A stretch of DNA of 64,000 nucleotides from Adiantum capillus-veneris (lineage: Eukaryota; Streptophyta; Polypodiopsida; Polypodiales; Pteridaceae): the NCBI GenBank assembly GCA_014529385.2, contig CM043956.1:64300620-64364619 (forward strand). The letters are read 5' to 3'. How positions within the stretch are numbered: the stretch's first letter is position 1; each line of letters begins with the position of its first letter. The notes beneath the pieces are model-generated. The model saw only the letters and a list, made by a program, of their open reading frames with translations, ran no database searches and was not told the origin of the DNA. The translations under genes and the position numbers were made by a program. Of this stretch, positions 1 to 11,805 are shown in pieces.

Positions 1-1124
1 GTCCATGAATACTTAATGTTCTCCTTTGTTAAGTCATGTAATGGTCCTGCTATTTGAGAAAATTTTGCTATGAAGCATCTATAATATGCACACATACCAA
101 TAAAGCTTCTTAGATTAGGCCATGCTTTTATTACCTCTAGCTTTGATGGATCCATACGGATACCATCTTGAGAGATAATATGACCTAAGTATTAAATATC
201 TTGAAGGAAAAATTTGCCTTTCTTTTGGTTGAGAAAAAGCTTGTTCTCCCTCAATCTTGAAAAATCACTTGGAGATGTTGCTTGTGTTCCTCCAAGGACT
301 TGGAGTAGATGATGATATCATCAAAGAACACTCCAGTGAACTTGCGATAGGGTCTAAATATTTTCTCCATCAAACGATTGAATGTAGCTGGTGCATTGAT
401 CAAGCCAAAAGGCATGACTAGATAGTCATAAAGACCAAATGTTGTATGAAACGCGGTCTTTAGGATATCTTCATCCACTATCTTTATTTGATGATAGCTA
501 CTTTTTAGGTCAATCCTACTGAAGTAGGTAGAGCCTTGTAGCTTATCAAGGAGATTCTACCTGAGGCAAAAGAAATCTGTTTTTGATAGTGATATGGTTT
601 AGTGCTCGATAGTCCACACACATACGATATGTACCATCTTTCTGTTTCACTAAAAGGACTGGAGAACAAAAGGGAGAGGAGATAGGCCTCACCATCCATT
701 TGTCTACCAATTCTTGTACTTGACTCATGATATCCTCTTGTTGAGCTTGGGAAACTCGATAAGAAGGCTTGGTAGGCGGTGAGCTTCCTGGTAGGAGCTC
801 AATTCGATGGTCATCATTTCCTCGTTTTGGAGGTAAGTCCATAGGGATATCATTGATGAAAACATCTTGGAATCCATTTATAAAAGTAGACAAGTCTAGC
901 TCTTCTTGATTCTTACCATTTTCATTAGATAAACCGTTAGCATCATTAGTGGATTCTTTGACAAAAATTATGTATGCAGAAATCGAGCTTTTCATTGACT
1001 TATCAAAAGCTGATGAACTTACAAGTTGTATAGTACTACCAAACTCATTAGCATCTATATACATGTTCTTTCCCTTGTAGGTGAAGTAGATTCTCCTTTT
1101 AGGGAACTTCATGTTGGCAGCCAT
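1..1124 (-). pseudogene. Family A reverse transcriptase, broken, 5' part
   Basis: Minus-strand coding for the linker after protease and the fingers and palm of a gypsy reverse transcriptase. Visible motifs are SPFCSPVLLVKQKDGTYRMC and VDYRALNHITIKNRF (about 680-600), then KTAFHTTFGLYDYLVMPFGL and NAPATFNRLMEKIF (460-350), then the catalytic VFFDDIIIYS (about 335-305). FFDD stands in place of the usual Y-x-DD, and copy 3 of the family has the same variant. The frame shifts near 550 and stops again just after LQVIFQD (about 251). From there to base 1 only scattered similarity to the RT thumb and connection remains. Copy 3 at 62051-64000 is the open version of the same protein. Confidence 0.88.
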
Positions 1125-1390
1125 GCAATCAAACCATGGCGCCCCTAGGATAGCATCCTCATGTTGGAGAGGAGAGATGAAAAAGTCTTCTTTTTGTCGA
1201 CATAGCTTTGGACATGAAGACTCAACTTCCCAATCAAGGGAGTAACGGAGGCTTGCTGTCCCTTGAAAGCAGTGTCAGATGTTACAATATCTCTCATCTC
1301 GAAATCTTGAATGCCCAACTTGGTGGCCAAGTCCCTTGATATGAAGTTGTGAGTAGAGCCAGGGTCAAACAAGATGAAGGCATCATGCTC
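1125..1390 (-). pseudogene. Family A aspartic protease remnant
   Basis: The minus-strand frame begins with an active-site motif FDPGSTHNFISRDLATKLGI (about 1369-1310). DPGS fills the place of the usual D-S/T-G, and the third family copy has the same DPGSTHNF, so it is a family trait and not decay. Downstream residues match copy 3 (SVTPLIGKLSLHVQSYVDKK) until a frame break near 1190. A retropepsin of this type would cleave the gag-pol polyprotein as a dimer. The motif and its place between the zinc knuckle and RT make the assignment firm; the protein itself is broken. Confidence 0.8.
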
Positions 1391-2814
1391 CCTTACCTTT
1401 CCCTAAGCATAGGAGAGAGAAGATCCTTTGCAATGAGCATTGTCTTTTGGAGCTTCCATGGTGGAAACCCTAGGAGTCTCATTGCAAGCATTTTTTCTGG
1501 GGCAAGAACGATAGCCATGTCCTTGGTCCCCACACTTAAAACACTTATGGTCCTTGCAAAAAGCTTCAAGCTCTTCATAAAAGAGTTTTTTTTTACCTTT
1601 GTAAATTCCCTTCTCCTTGGACCTATTGTTGTTGTAGTTGTTGTTGTAGGAAGTGCCTTGGGAAGAATTTTGGGCATTGGTTTTTCCCTTTGCATCATTT
1701 TTGTCTTTGTTTTCCATGGGTTTGACATTTTATCTAGCCCCTTGTTGGAAATTGATGCGGGAAGCAACCATGGTGTGGTGGATTACGTCGGTGATAGAGC
1801 CAGGCCGTTGGGAGTTGACATACTCGGCCATTTCTTCAAGTAATCCCGTACAAAATTGTTGCTTTTGCTTGGCAAAGTCTATCTTTTGGAAGACAGTAGC
1901 CTTGAGATGTAAATCCCAAAACTTGCTCACATATTTGTGAATAGACTTATGTGAGAGTAGCTTCAAACTGTGCCATTCGATATGTACTTTGTCCTTTGCA
2001 TCGCTTGCAAAGAATTTCTTCATGATGGAAACTTGTAGAGGTTTTCCATGTCTTTGGGGTTTCACTGTTGCCATGCAGGCTAGCCCACCATTGACGAGTC
2101 AATTTTTGGAAGTGCATAGCTACATGGAGTAGTTTGGAGGACTCCGTGAAGCCCTCTTCTCCAAAGGCTGCATCAAATTGTTGGATGAAGGCCAATACTT
2201 TGTTGGTGGCACCAAAGGTGCCATCATAGGTGAGAAAAGAGATACTCTTTCCTCCCTCTCTAAACTTCTTGAGTTTTTGTGATCTTTGCTATGCAGGGTA
2301 TGATTTGTGACGTCCTCCTCTCTTGTATTCTCTAGGAGAATAGCCATAGCTTTCGCCGAAAGAGGAGGAAGGTGAAGAAGAAGGAGAAGAGGGTGACCTC
2401 TTTATTGACCTTTTCTTCCTTTGTTTCCTCTCTTCCCTTTTGGAGAGATAAGGAGAAGGCATGGGAGGAGTTGGCAATCCTCTACACTGCCGTCTTCATG
2501 GAGCCACATCTTCAGAGGAACTTAGGGACTCATTACTTTCTTGTTCTTTGGATTCCCCCTCTCCTATGGGAGAGAGTCTTCTCTTGGGGGTCTCATCAAG
2601 AGGCCTCCTAACCTCTCTCCTCTTGGAAAGGAAGGGAAATCTTATAAGCACGAAGTTGTTGAGTAACTTCGGCTTGCAAAGTAGGGTTGTCCATAGCTTG
2701 ATGCAACCTAGTAACAAGATAATTGATAAACATGGGGGCATCATCATTAGCACATTCATGTGCAAAATTGAAGTTATCAATTTTCATTCTACTCTCTTGG
2801 TTATTGTCAGCCAT
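1391..2814 (-). pseudogene. Family A gag, broken
   Basis: Gag starts with MADNNQESRMKIDNF (ATG at 2814-2812). A Ser/Pro/Arg-rich stretch with runs of SPSSSPSSS follows (about 2400), then the capsid-like core with LAFIQQFDAAFGEEGFTESS (about 2190-2130) and KYVSKFWDLHLKATVFQKID (about 1950-1890). The end holds a CCHC zinc knuckle CFKCGDQGHGYRSCP (about 1555-1510) and a Lys/Asn-rich linker of the nucleocapsid type. At least three frame changes or stops separate these blocks. Copies at 46140-46786 and 62051 onwards align to the same core. The knuckle would bind genomic RNA during packaging; the family is known, while the reading of the broken parts is inference. Confidence 0.82.
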
Positions 2815-3200
2815 GCTACGTATACTTATGTGTTTACTTAGTGTATTCTTTGGCAATTCAAAACCTTAGTTGCTCCTCCTCTTAGCCTTTGAAAATAAGC
2901 ACTAAAGTATCTACATCCACGGCTCAAATTGGAGTGGGGTGGGTCTAACATAACAAAATTGCCGAGGGATAGCTCCTTTTAGACTTCTTATGGCTCAAAA
3001 ATGGTAAAGCCGTAGGCAAGTCTAAAAAGACTCCATGATTAAGACCAAAGCTCTCGAGGTGTGCACCATATCTCACATAGTGGGCTCAACAAAATCGATA
3101 ATAGATCCCAGTCCCACTAACTCTAATATAATTAACAAAATCAACCATTATTAGGCTAATTAAGCACCTTTCTTCTTAAGCAAGAAAAGAGAAACCAAAT

Positions 3201-3212
3201 GCTCTGATACCA
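3201..3212 (-). promoter_or_regulatory. Primer binding site, family A copy 1
   Basis: On the minus strand the 12 bases TGGTATCAGAGC start one base after the LTR end (TTACA at 3214). This matches the 3' end of plant initiator tRNA-Met, the usual minus-strand primer of many plant LTR retrotransposons. The same site at the same spacing follows the LTRs at 45985 and 62037. Confidence 0.9.
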
Positions 3213-3213
3213 A

Positions 3214-3953
3214 TGTAATGGAAATCACCTATGAACTTTGAGGATAACAAAATTAAGAGAATTAGAGTGAGCATTTTTGTGAGATTACTTTGAGAACATA
3301 GAGGGTGAAATTAATTGATGGTAGCAACATGAACATAGTACTTAATTAACTTGGCATGAATGATACTTTTGCAAGAGAGAGAATATTAGAGAACATGACA
3401 ATAGTTGAGGACCATATTTACTTGGAGCCGATGGTCCCCCCTCCAAAAGGTGTTTTTATTATAGATTCTCCCATCAAGAGAGACTTGTTACAATACAATC
3501 TTTGTGTTCATTGTGACCTTGGTGATGCTATGAAGATGGAAAGCTTTATGCATCACGAGCATAACATAAACTTTTCAAAAAGCATTAACTATCCCAAGCC
3601 TCAGTTCCAAGGCCTCAAACACCTTCGAAGGTGGAGAGAGCTAGCGGGGAATGAGGGTAGGGAAGAGCAAGAAGAATCATCCATAGGAGAAAGAAATAGT
3701 TCCTCACTTATCATCACTCTTCTTGCTTAGCATTGCATAATATCATAGTAATGAAGATGAAGAAGATAAAAAGATTAAGCATTAAAGCATGGCTCTTGGT
3801 TGGATTTGCATTCCATAGCCAAGAGTGTTGGTGTAGGCTCTCCACTTCTCAACAAGCTTGGAGAAGGAGATGGAGCTCTTGCACTTTGCACTCCACACAA
3901 TGAGAGAGAGTGTGTGTGTGTGGGAGAGTATACCCCCCTCTCATGCTTGGTCC

Positions 3954-3999
<46 letters not shown>

Positions 4000-4668
4000 A
4001 TTTAATTATTTTATTTGGACACGTGTCCTCTTTTTTCTCTTTGAGAGAAAGAACTTAATTATTTATTTTTATGTATCTAAATTATCATTGGACCCCTTTA
4101 AAACCTATCCAATAGCATTCAAGCACATCATGAGGGCCACATGTGGAGGATCATGTGAACACGTGTCTTTTATGCTTATTAAGTCATTTGGTTTGAATTT
4201 AATACTTTAAACACTGTCAATCAAGCATGAAAACTTTGATGCCTCTTGAGAGTTTATCTTTGAATTGAGCACTTCAAGAACCTTACTCATTTAACCATGT
4301 GAGAAGCACCTCAAGCTTTTGGGCAAGGTTCCCACTAACACTTAGCAAGCCGACAAACACCTCATGCTTGGGTAGGATTCCCACCTCAAGGTTAGCCCTA
4401 GCTTGCCTAAGATCAAAGGACTTTTTAACACTAACTTTTGGAGGTCTTTAATGAAGATAACCCTAAGGTCTTTAAGCTCCATTAGGTAGCATTGCTCTTT
4501 AACATACCATCTCCCATTTGGACCCCTTTAACCTTGGCCCCCTGTTGAGACGGATCCATAAGTACATGTCTATATTCTAACCCTTGTCCCCATTTATTCT
4601 CCCGCATTAAATGATCAGTTTAATATTAGAAAATCATTTGGGTTGGTTAGATAATAGATTTTATGACA
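3214..4668 (-). repeat. LTR of family A copy 1
   Basis: On the plus strand it starts TGTAATGG and ends ATGACA, so it has the TG...CA ends of an LTR in either orientation. It is about 1.46 kb and aligns in reverse complement with 44455-45985 and 60454-62037. All three carry a (CT)n, TG/AC-rich or similar tract at the same relative place. A 124-codon plus-strand frame inside it (3356-3730) lies antisense to the element and resembles no known protein; I treat it as LTR sequence. Confidence 0.85.
3956..3994. repeat. (CT)n microsatellite inside LTR
   Basis: About 39 bases of uninterrupted CT dinucleotide within the family A LTR. The third family copy has (AC)n at the corresponding place (61320-61338), so the tract is variable between copies. 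Confidence 0.95.
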
Positions 4669-4821
4669 ATAGTTATGGATTTTAGAGCTTTTTATCGTGC
4701 TTTCAAAGTGATTACGAACTGTGAGAGGGCTTCTTGCTTTGCTGCAAGAGAGCTACATAGAGTTTCTTGCCACAAAGTCGTTGAAGAGCGTGTCTGCGAT
4801 GAAAAAAGGGGAGAGAATAGT

Positions 4822-4825
<4 letters not shown>

Positions 4826-4886
<61 letters not shown>
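4826..4886. repeat. (GA)n microsatellite
   Basis: About 61 bases of uninterrupted AG/GA dinucleotide just beyond the family A LTR. It gives Arg-Glu or Ser-Leu frames on the two strands that are artefacts. Confidence 0.97.
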
Positions 4887-4889
<3 letters not shown>

Positions 4890-7422
4890 TTTCTTCTCCT
4901 TCTTCCCGTGAATGAGATAGTAGATATTATGGAGATGGTGAGATGAAGAGCTTGCACCGCTCCGTATAATATGTACATATAGCCGTACGATAGTTGACGC
5001 AAGTGTCGGCCCTGAAAATTGAGCACTAGGGACCACTTTATGGGTTTCCTGCCAAGCCGACTTGCTCCTTCCCAAGTAGAAAAGAGGGCGGTCCTTCTTT
5101 GGATAGGAATAGTTTCAAGCTTTTGGGGATTTTTCTAAAAATATGGCACTTCTTTTGGTGGTCAACTCTCACTCCTTTTCCTTCAATTTTTAATGGTACT
5201 TGGTTAATTGAAGCATCATCCCAACAACTTATGAGACCGTAATTGAACTATGCTGCAGTGTGATGTCCCGACATAATTATGACTCTCATATAGTCTCGAG
5301 TAATTGCGGTGCCTCTTTTTATACACGACGATGACTATAATTAATATTTTCACACTTAGGTCATTCAAAAAAGCACCTTGCTTTTCAAAAATGCTAAAAA
5401 GCATGAAAAGCTAAAAATTGCATTAAAAAAACAAAATATTCTAAAATTGAACAAGAAAGCGAACTTGCTTTTCACTAAAGAGCACCAAAAATAATGAAAA
5501 GCTAAAAATAGTGTAAAAAGCATCCGAAAAGCAAAGTTTTACAAAATTGAACTATAGTATCTCCGAGACTTGTAGATTAACAATCCGGTCCTGGTTTTGA
5601 GAAAAAAACCACAAAAAGCATGAAAAAGCTAAAAAGAGCAAATTTTTTCAACCTGAACCAAACATCTGTCTTATCTATTAAAACATGAAAACGATTTTGC
5701 TTTTCATTTTAAAACTTACAACACTGCCAAACAAGGATACTAGACCAAATTTTTTATGAAGTGAGCATTGAAATCTATTTTTCTTATTTTTAAAAGAGAC
5801 CCAAAAATTGGGGATCTTCTAATTGATGCAGAGAGTGTTTGAATTTATGCCAGAAAATGAAGATGCTTATGGCGAGGAATCCAATTTTTCAAGCTCCGAT
5901 CAAGAGACTTAGTTAGAGCACACACTTCATGGTTGTAGTATTTTAGCTCTATGCTTTTTTGAGATCCTTAACACCAAAATAACTTTGCACTTATTGCAAG
6001 CCCATACATTTTTGTCAATCATCCTTATAACACAAATCAACTTTGCACTTATTGCTAGCCCATACATTTTCGTTTTTGTGAGTTGTAAATCATTCTCTAT
6101 TAATTTGTAATGTTTGTTTGTAGATTTGCAAATAGGATACCTATTTGGATGCTCTATTTGGTGGGCCATTTAGTTACGTATCTTTATTTTTTAAATCTCT
6201 AAGCATGACTATGTATAAAAGTATAGATGCACCTATGCAAGCTGACATAGGAATGATTATAAACTAATGATTATACTTGTGTATATAGTTGATGGTCAAG
6301 AATCGAGCTTATAGTTAAAAAAGTAACCACTCTGCCAATATTTTTCTCTCTCTATCTCCTTTGTTATTTTGGTTGCTATTCTTGTGCCAGCAATCATGCA
6401 CAAGTGAGTTACTATTGAAGCAAGAGAGAGAGAACACCATGCTTTGCATGGAATGCAAAAGCCATGACTTGCATAAATTTTCTCTCTCCTTTGCTTTGAT
6501 ACCACTCAAAAGATAGGAGTACGGCATCTTGGCACTTCTCCAATCTAACCCCCTATTTATACCAATAGAGGCCCCATTGCCACCGAACAAGAGTTGCACT
6601 TGAAAGTTCTCATTGCCTTGATAAAGCACGACAAATAGTTCCACTAGCAAAAGTTTCTTGTAAAAATTCTAACAACACTAGCTCATGGCAAGTGACACAT
6701 TGACAGACAACAAAATAAGTAGCACACAAGGCAGCCATATCGGCGATGCGTTCATTATTGTTTTCTTCATAGGTAAAAATAAACCGCAGTAGGCATTGTT
6801 GAAACTCTCGGGCATGAGGATTTCTTTGATACCAAACTAGAAAGAGAGATTAATTGAAGAATAGGACTGGATGAAAATGAAAGAAGGGGACTACCCTTCT
6901 GAATATCCACTAAGGCTTTACAAAATGCATGCTATTTGATAGCCAAGGATTTAAACATTCTTCTACTACATGTTACAAGGGTTCTAACATCCTTCTACCA
7001 CATGCTACAAAGTTGTTGGTCCTGCGTTTCTTACTCCTTCAATGTATGACATGCAAAGCATGTAGTAGGAGACTCATGGGTATAGGAGCGTTTGGAGAGC
7101 AGCCTCATCGACGTAGAGACTGGTTGATAAATGAGGATGTGGGTGCTTGGATTAAACCAAGAGAGGGAAAAATTAGGGGAATAGGGGGACGTTTGCATCT
7201 TGTGGCCGCACAACACTGCTACAACTTGATTTAACAAAACGCGATGAAGAGGACTAGTGGACTCCTATGTAATGTAGTGGTCCATGCCTACAATAGAGAT
7301 GCGTGTGAATAGGTGAGGCTCCATGGGACTATTTTCAAAGTACAGACAAAGGGCGGGACACATACCATGAAATCTTGAAAAGAGCGTTTTGATGAGCAAA
7401 GGGTATGAACCTCAGCACTATG
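4887..7422. other. No gene seen; AT-rich spacer with a loose repeat
   Basis: I find no supportable gene. From about 5395 to 5660 a loose motif of the form GAAAAGCTAAAAA recurs at irregular spacing (near 5405, 5494 and 5620), which looks like old repeat sequence. Short frames here are unrelated to any family I recognise. Two TTTGATACC strings on the plus strand (about 6498 and 6820) resemble complements of a tRNA-Met primer site but lack a proper LTR end next to them. Confidence 0.5.
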
Positions 7423-7660
7423 CACTACAAGAGGTTGTGTGCTCTTGTAACGCTGTTAGCGACGGAAATACATTGGGTTTTTATAACCCCCGGCGTCGCT
7501 AAGAGCATCGCTAACAGCATCGATATAGGAACGTCGCTATAACCGTCACTATATAGCGACACCTATAGCGACCATTATAGCGACGTTTACAGACCATCTA
7601 TAGTGACGTTTATAGCGACGCTGCATAGCCTTATGTAGCGACGGTCATAGCGATGCCCGA
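7423..7660 (+). repeat. CACTA-type terminus and sub-terminal repeats
   Basis: Begins CACTACAAGA, preceded by ATG that could be part of a 3-bp target duplication. Over the next 240 bases TAGCGACG or its complement CGTCGCTA recurs about ten times in both orientations, with variants such as TAGTGACG. Another copy (ATAGCGACG) lies near 8143-8151. Such clusters are where CACTA accessory proteins bind (known for En/Spm, with a different motif). No partner terminus was found in the window. Confidence 0.6.
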
Positions 7661-8180
7661 GAGAAAATGTAGGGCACACCCATCAACCATATTGAATGTT
7701 TCATTAATTGATTCACCTTTGAAAAAAAGTGCAAGGGTAGATATAGACCCAAAATAGTCACCCACAAGACAATATAACCATTAACTCCATCATCCATAGT
7801 ACGTATTGTTTGCAAAATAAAGATACAAAATTGACAAGCGTAAATTGATGAAAGCAAATAAATGACAATTGTACACATCATAGGCAAAATCACTCGATTG
7901 TTAAACTTTGCAAATATAATGGTTACAACACCATTGTCATTATTGAAAAAACATACATGGTTTTCAAAAAGACGTATAAAAGTCGTCTCATGATACATAA
8001 GCTATGACAAAAAGAAACTAATGCTATCTAGCTATGGCTAGACTAACGTCGTCTAATCAGACGTCTCATCGCATCCAAGCGGCGTATCTGTCGGATTTTG
8101 CAAAAAAAAACAATAAGACAGCTTTCTGTAAGTATAAACATATAGCGACGTTTATAAAACAATACAACAAATAGAAAAAA

Positions 8181-11080
8181 CTAAACCCTAATACTAACCA
8201 TGCCGCCGCGAGAACTCAGAATGTCCATCAAGGCGTTTAACCAGCCACAATGCAACATAAAACAATGTTTGACAAACAATGTGTCATGCACTTTGTCATC
8301 TGATATGAAGAAGTGGATTGTCTTGACTACTTCCCCTTCCCTGCGGTAGTATGTTATGTGCACAAAAATGGTTACTTGACTTGAGTGCCAATGCATGGAT
8401 TGTATCTCATTTTGCTCCTTGACTGCATAGTTTCTGCAAAGTCTACAACCGACACAACCACATCGTCACGAAATCTAAGAGTACAATCCTTGAACTGTTG
8501 TGCTTGCCATTGAGCAATATAGTTATGTTTGATAAAAACCTTTAGCTTGGTATGTAAGAGTTGAAGAAACTCCCAGCACTGCATTTCTTTAGTCACAAGA
8601 TCTTTTCTCTTTTTTTTTGTCTCCGTGCTTACCTATTGCCTCCGCATATGCAAACAATTTTACCAAGATATTATTACCTGGGCTTTGTGTCTCTAAGCAA
8701 CATGTCTCCAGCTTTTTCACACCACATTTCTTACATTCGCCCATCAAACACTCACTGTTGTGGTAACCAGCATCTATCTGCTTCGGGCATAGAACTGACT
8801 CCCACAGATGTGTGCCACCTTTTAAAGTTTTAAATAAAGCCATGCAACCCATGCTAGTTTCATCACCTCTGACGCAAACGTTGCATGTACATCTGCATTG
8901 GGCTCCATGTAGCTCGAATGATTGAGACCGTATATGGTTAAATGTGTCCTTTAAAAAGGACATATGCACATGATATTTGCAGCATCATGTGTATCTATCT
9001 TTCAACCGCCGTACAAAAAATGGCTTCATCATCTCAAACATTCTCATACCTATTTTGCAATCTGGATGCTTTTCTTTGAATCTGTAGAAGAGCTCAACCT
9101 GCAATTATGAGAGTTAGAAGTCGGTTATTACGTTAGTTATGCTAATTAGTATACATGCCATGCATGGAAGCATATTGTATGTAACTAGCACTTACAGTAT
9201 GCCTCCATGCATGTGCAGTATGCTAACTAACACATTCAGTAGCTAATTGGTACATTCAGTATGCTAAGTAGCACATTCAGTAAGCTAATTGTTACATTCG
9301 GTGTGCTAATTAGCACATTCAGTATGCTAACTAGCACAAACAGTATGCTAACAAGCACATCCATAATGTTAACTAGCACATTTAGTATGCTATGTAGCAC
9401 TTAATTAGCACTCACAATATTCTAATAAGCACATATAGAGTGCTAACTAGCACTAATCATATGCTAACTAGCACTTATAGTATGCTAAGATGCACTTACA
9501 TTATGCTAACTAGCACCTTGAATATGCCAACTAGCACTTAGAATATGCTAACTAGCACTGACAGTATGGTAACTAACACATTCAATAGGGTAATTGGTAA
9601 ATTTAGTGTGCTATTTAGCACATTCAGTATGCTAATTAGCACAAATAATGCTAACTAGCACAAATTATGCTAGTTAGCACTTACAGTATGCTCACCAACA
9701 CTTAAAGTATGATAATTAGCACTCATAGTATGCTAGTAAGCACATACAGAGTGCTAACTAGCACCTTCAGTACAAAGGGAACTTAAACTTAGAGTATGCT
9801 AACTAGCACTTATAGTATGCTAAGATGCACTTACATTATGCTAACTAGCACCTTGAGTACAAAGGGGGCTTAAACTTAGAATATGCTAACTAGTACTTAC
9901 AGTATGCTAAGATGCACTTATAGTATGCTAGTAAGCACATACAGATTGCTAACTAGCATTACATTATGATAAGATGCACTTACATTATGCTAACTAGCAC
10001 CTTGAGTACAAAGGGGACTTAGAGTATGCTAACTAGCAGTTACAGCATGCTAATCAGTACCTACCATATGCTAACTAGCATTGATCGTATGCTAACTAGC
10101 ATTTACAGTGTGCCTCCAAGTATGGCTTGTATACTAATTAGCATTACTATATGATAAATAACACACTTTGTAAGGTGATCAACATATTGAAGATTTGAAC
10201 TAGCATATACAGTATAGCATGTTCTAGCTAGAGTAAACCATAAGCAACCACAGTGTAAATAACAACCACTATGCTAGCTGTAAAGTTTCACATGCTTTTT
10301 AGTGTACTCGAATAATGGTGCTTTGATTAGATCAATTACCTGAGGTTCATCAAGGAGGTGTACAAGGTGCTTTATGTATTTTTTTCTCCCCATCCTCTTT
10401 CAACAAACATCTTTTTTGTTGGGGCTTACACGGGTCTCTTCCCTCCAAAATGTGTAAACCAACTCTTTCAATTCATCTATGATTGTGCTACGACGAGCAT
10501 GTTTTTGACATGCAGCCAATGAAAACATTCCACTGTCAACATTTGATGTCACCCGCAATTTAGCCTTGTACAAGGATCGATGCGAAACTTTAAGAAGTCT
10601 TGAAACTTTTGACATATGCATGTTCCCCTTTGAATTCAACATCATGGACAATGCTTTATGCTTCAAATACAACTCCTCATTACAACTTGGCTGCTTCACA
10701 AGCACCAAGGTGTTACAAACATTGCACGTGATCGCACTTTGAATAGTAGACTCCTCTCGACACACTGCTTGCACGACAGGATGATGAGATACTAGATTCC
10801 AAATTTCTTGCTTGTATTTTGTACTAATTCCTTCAGTCCTCCTCTTGAATAGTGCCACGATCTCAGACAAAATTTTCTTCTTCTTTTCCTCCTCAAAGGC
10901 AAGCTCTCGAACTAAAAGCTGCTTAAGTTTTATCTTCTCTCCTTGTTTCCTCTTTTTTTGTCTCTCATAATCCCTAATGACAGTAGAAGTTGGGTCCTCA
11001 AAGTTTGAATTCATTTTCTGTAAAGGATTCCTTTTGCTACCTTCATCTGCTTCCATTGAACGTGCAAGTAAACCTACCAT
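8181..11080 (-). pseudogene. Transposase-like gene, two exons, broken
   Basis: Exon 1 runs from about 11080 (ATG of MVGLLARSMEADEG) to 10340; exon 2 runs from 9098 to about 8181. The junction is phase 0, LLDEPQ joined to VELFYRFKEKHPD, with GT at 10339 and AG at 9099. Exon 1 is Lys/Glu-rich (coiled coil) and ends with REETRVSPNKKDV. Exon 2 has a Cys/His cluster (CRCTCNVC, ECLMGECKKCG), then DFAE near 8440, NEIQSMHWHSSQVTI and FISDDKVHD. The set resembles a poorly characterised transposase-like family I remember from animal and other genomes, where DFSEN and SDD-type acidic motifs recur; this is recognition without a search. Breaks: TGA after VSPNKKDVC, TGA after KDRYT, a frameshift in an A9 run near 8610, and another near 8425. 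The end may continue past a possible donor near 8195. Confidence 0.55.
9130..10160. repeat. Minisatellite array 1, inside intron of transposase-like gene
   Basis: Degenerate units of about 20-22 bases built on TATGCTAACTAGCACTTACAG fill nearly all of the 1241-base intron 9099-10339. The core TGCTAACTAGCA is a quasi-palindrome (TGCTA and TAGCA are inverted copies). Some units appear as higher-order blocks; for example TACAAAGGG-type interruptions recur near 9770, 9857 and 10010. The array stops before both splice sites. Confidence 0.9.
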
Positions 11081-11179
11081 ATCAGATTGCAAGGTATAGT
11101 TCACAATAACTGTATGAGATGGGGAGGAAGTGGGCTACACGGAGAGAATGTGAGGCAAAGCGAGAGGGTGAGACTGTTT

Positions 11180-11188
11180 GAGAGAGAG

Positions 11189-11278
<90 letters not shown>

Positions 11279-11309
11279 CTTGGCTTACACAAAGCATAGA
11301 TAACGTTAG

Positions 11310-11398
<89 letters not shown>
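11180..11398. repeat. Two long (GA)n tracts upstream of transposase-like gene
   Basis: GA dinucleotide runs at about 11180-11276 and 11311-11398, separated by a 35-base unique spacer. They lie 100-320 bases upstream of the presumed start at 11080, so they fall in the promoter or leader; on the transcribed minus strand they read as CT. Ser-Leu and Arg-Glu frames across them are artefacts. Confidence 0.95.
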
Positions 11399-11404
<6 letters not shown>

Positions 11405-11540
11405 CACTGCCCCATGACTTTAGTAACTAAAAAAGATGCCATGTTTGAACTTGGCACCGAGTAAATTTAACATTAATCTTGGCTCTCGAATGTATGCTAG
11501 CAAGCACTACTAACTAGCATTCTAGGACATCATTTTTTGT

Positions 11541-11562
11541 GCACGTTAACATGCTTCTACCC
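11541..11562 (-). promoter_or_regulatory. Shared upstream motif, copy at transposase-like gene
   Basis: Twenty-two bases identical to 21339-21360, starting GCACGTTAACATGC on the plus strand and ending TTCTACCC. It lies about 460 bases upstream of the ATG at 11080, next to minisatellite-like units (11485-11525). The other copy lies about 210 bases upstream of the FCP1-domain gene. It contains GTTAAC, a perfect 6-base palindrome. A common promoter or binding element is inferred. Confidence 0.5.
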
Positions 11563-11805
11563 TAATACAAAGAAGACCTCACCAATGCTTGGCTCTCATG
11601 TTGTTTAGCTGGTTGAGTATAGGTACTCTACCATCGTTCAAAAGAGGCGGTTGTTTTCCTAGCATACATTGTGGTCTCGACTGAGTGTCACACCATGGGG
11701 TGGGATGATCCCCTCCACAAGTCTCCTGTCTTCTCAGTTGAGGTTATCGTACATTTGAGTTTTGTCTATACCCTTGGTTTATCCTCCTTACTGCTTCTTT
11801 AACCA

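Larger units (their letters stand above)
1..4668 (-). mobile_element. Truncated Ty3/gypsy element, family A copy 1
   Basis: Read on the minus strand: LTR (4668 to 3214), primer binding site (3212 to 3201), gag, aspartic protease and the first part of reverse transcriptase, cut by the window start. Two more copies of the family begin at 44455 and 60454, and all three LTRs open with TGTCATAA and end in TTACA before the same primer site. The order gag-protease-RT and the RT motifs are those of Ty3/gypsy. Coding parts carry frameshifts and stops, so this copy is dead. RNase H and integrase would lie left of the window. Confidence 0.9.

Noticed and set aside
3356-3730. 124-codon plus-strand frame in the family A LTR
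   Set aside because: Lies antisense to the element inside an LTR, resembles no known protein and has no independent gene signal.
6490-6510. Possible primer binding site (TGGTATCAAAGC on the minus strand)
   Set aside because: No CA-ending LTR next to it and no matching second LTR.
7645-7998. 117-codon minus-strand frame downstream of the transposase-like gene
   Set aside because: Hydrophobic, repeat-derived in part and unlike the family; it could be a last exon but nothing supports it.
11087-11457. Long Ser-Leu and Arg-Glu repeat frames (also near 4712-5075, 20509-20895 and 56766-58074)
   Set aside because: They are translations of (GA)n/(CT)n tracts on either strand, without any unique domain.
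11589-11665. tRNA- or SINE-like stretch with TTTAGCTGGTTGAG and a following GTTCAAA
   Set aside because: An A-box-like string is present, but the B box is poor, no cloverleaf closes and no second copy or A/T tail is seen.
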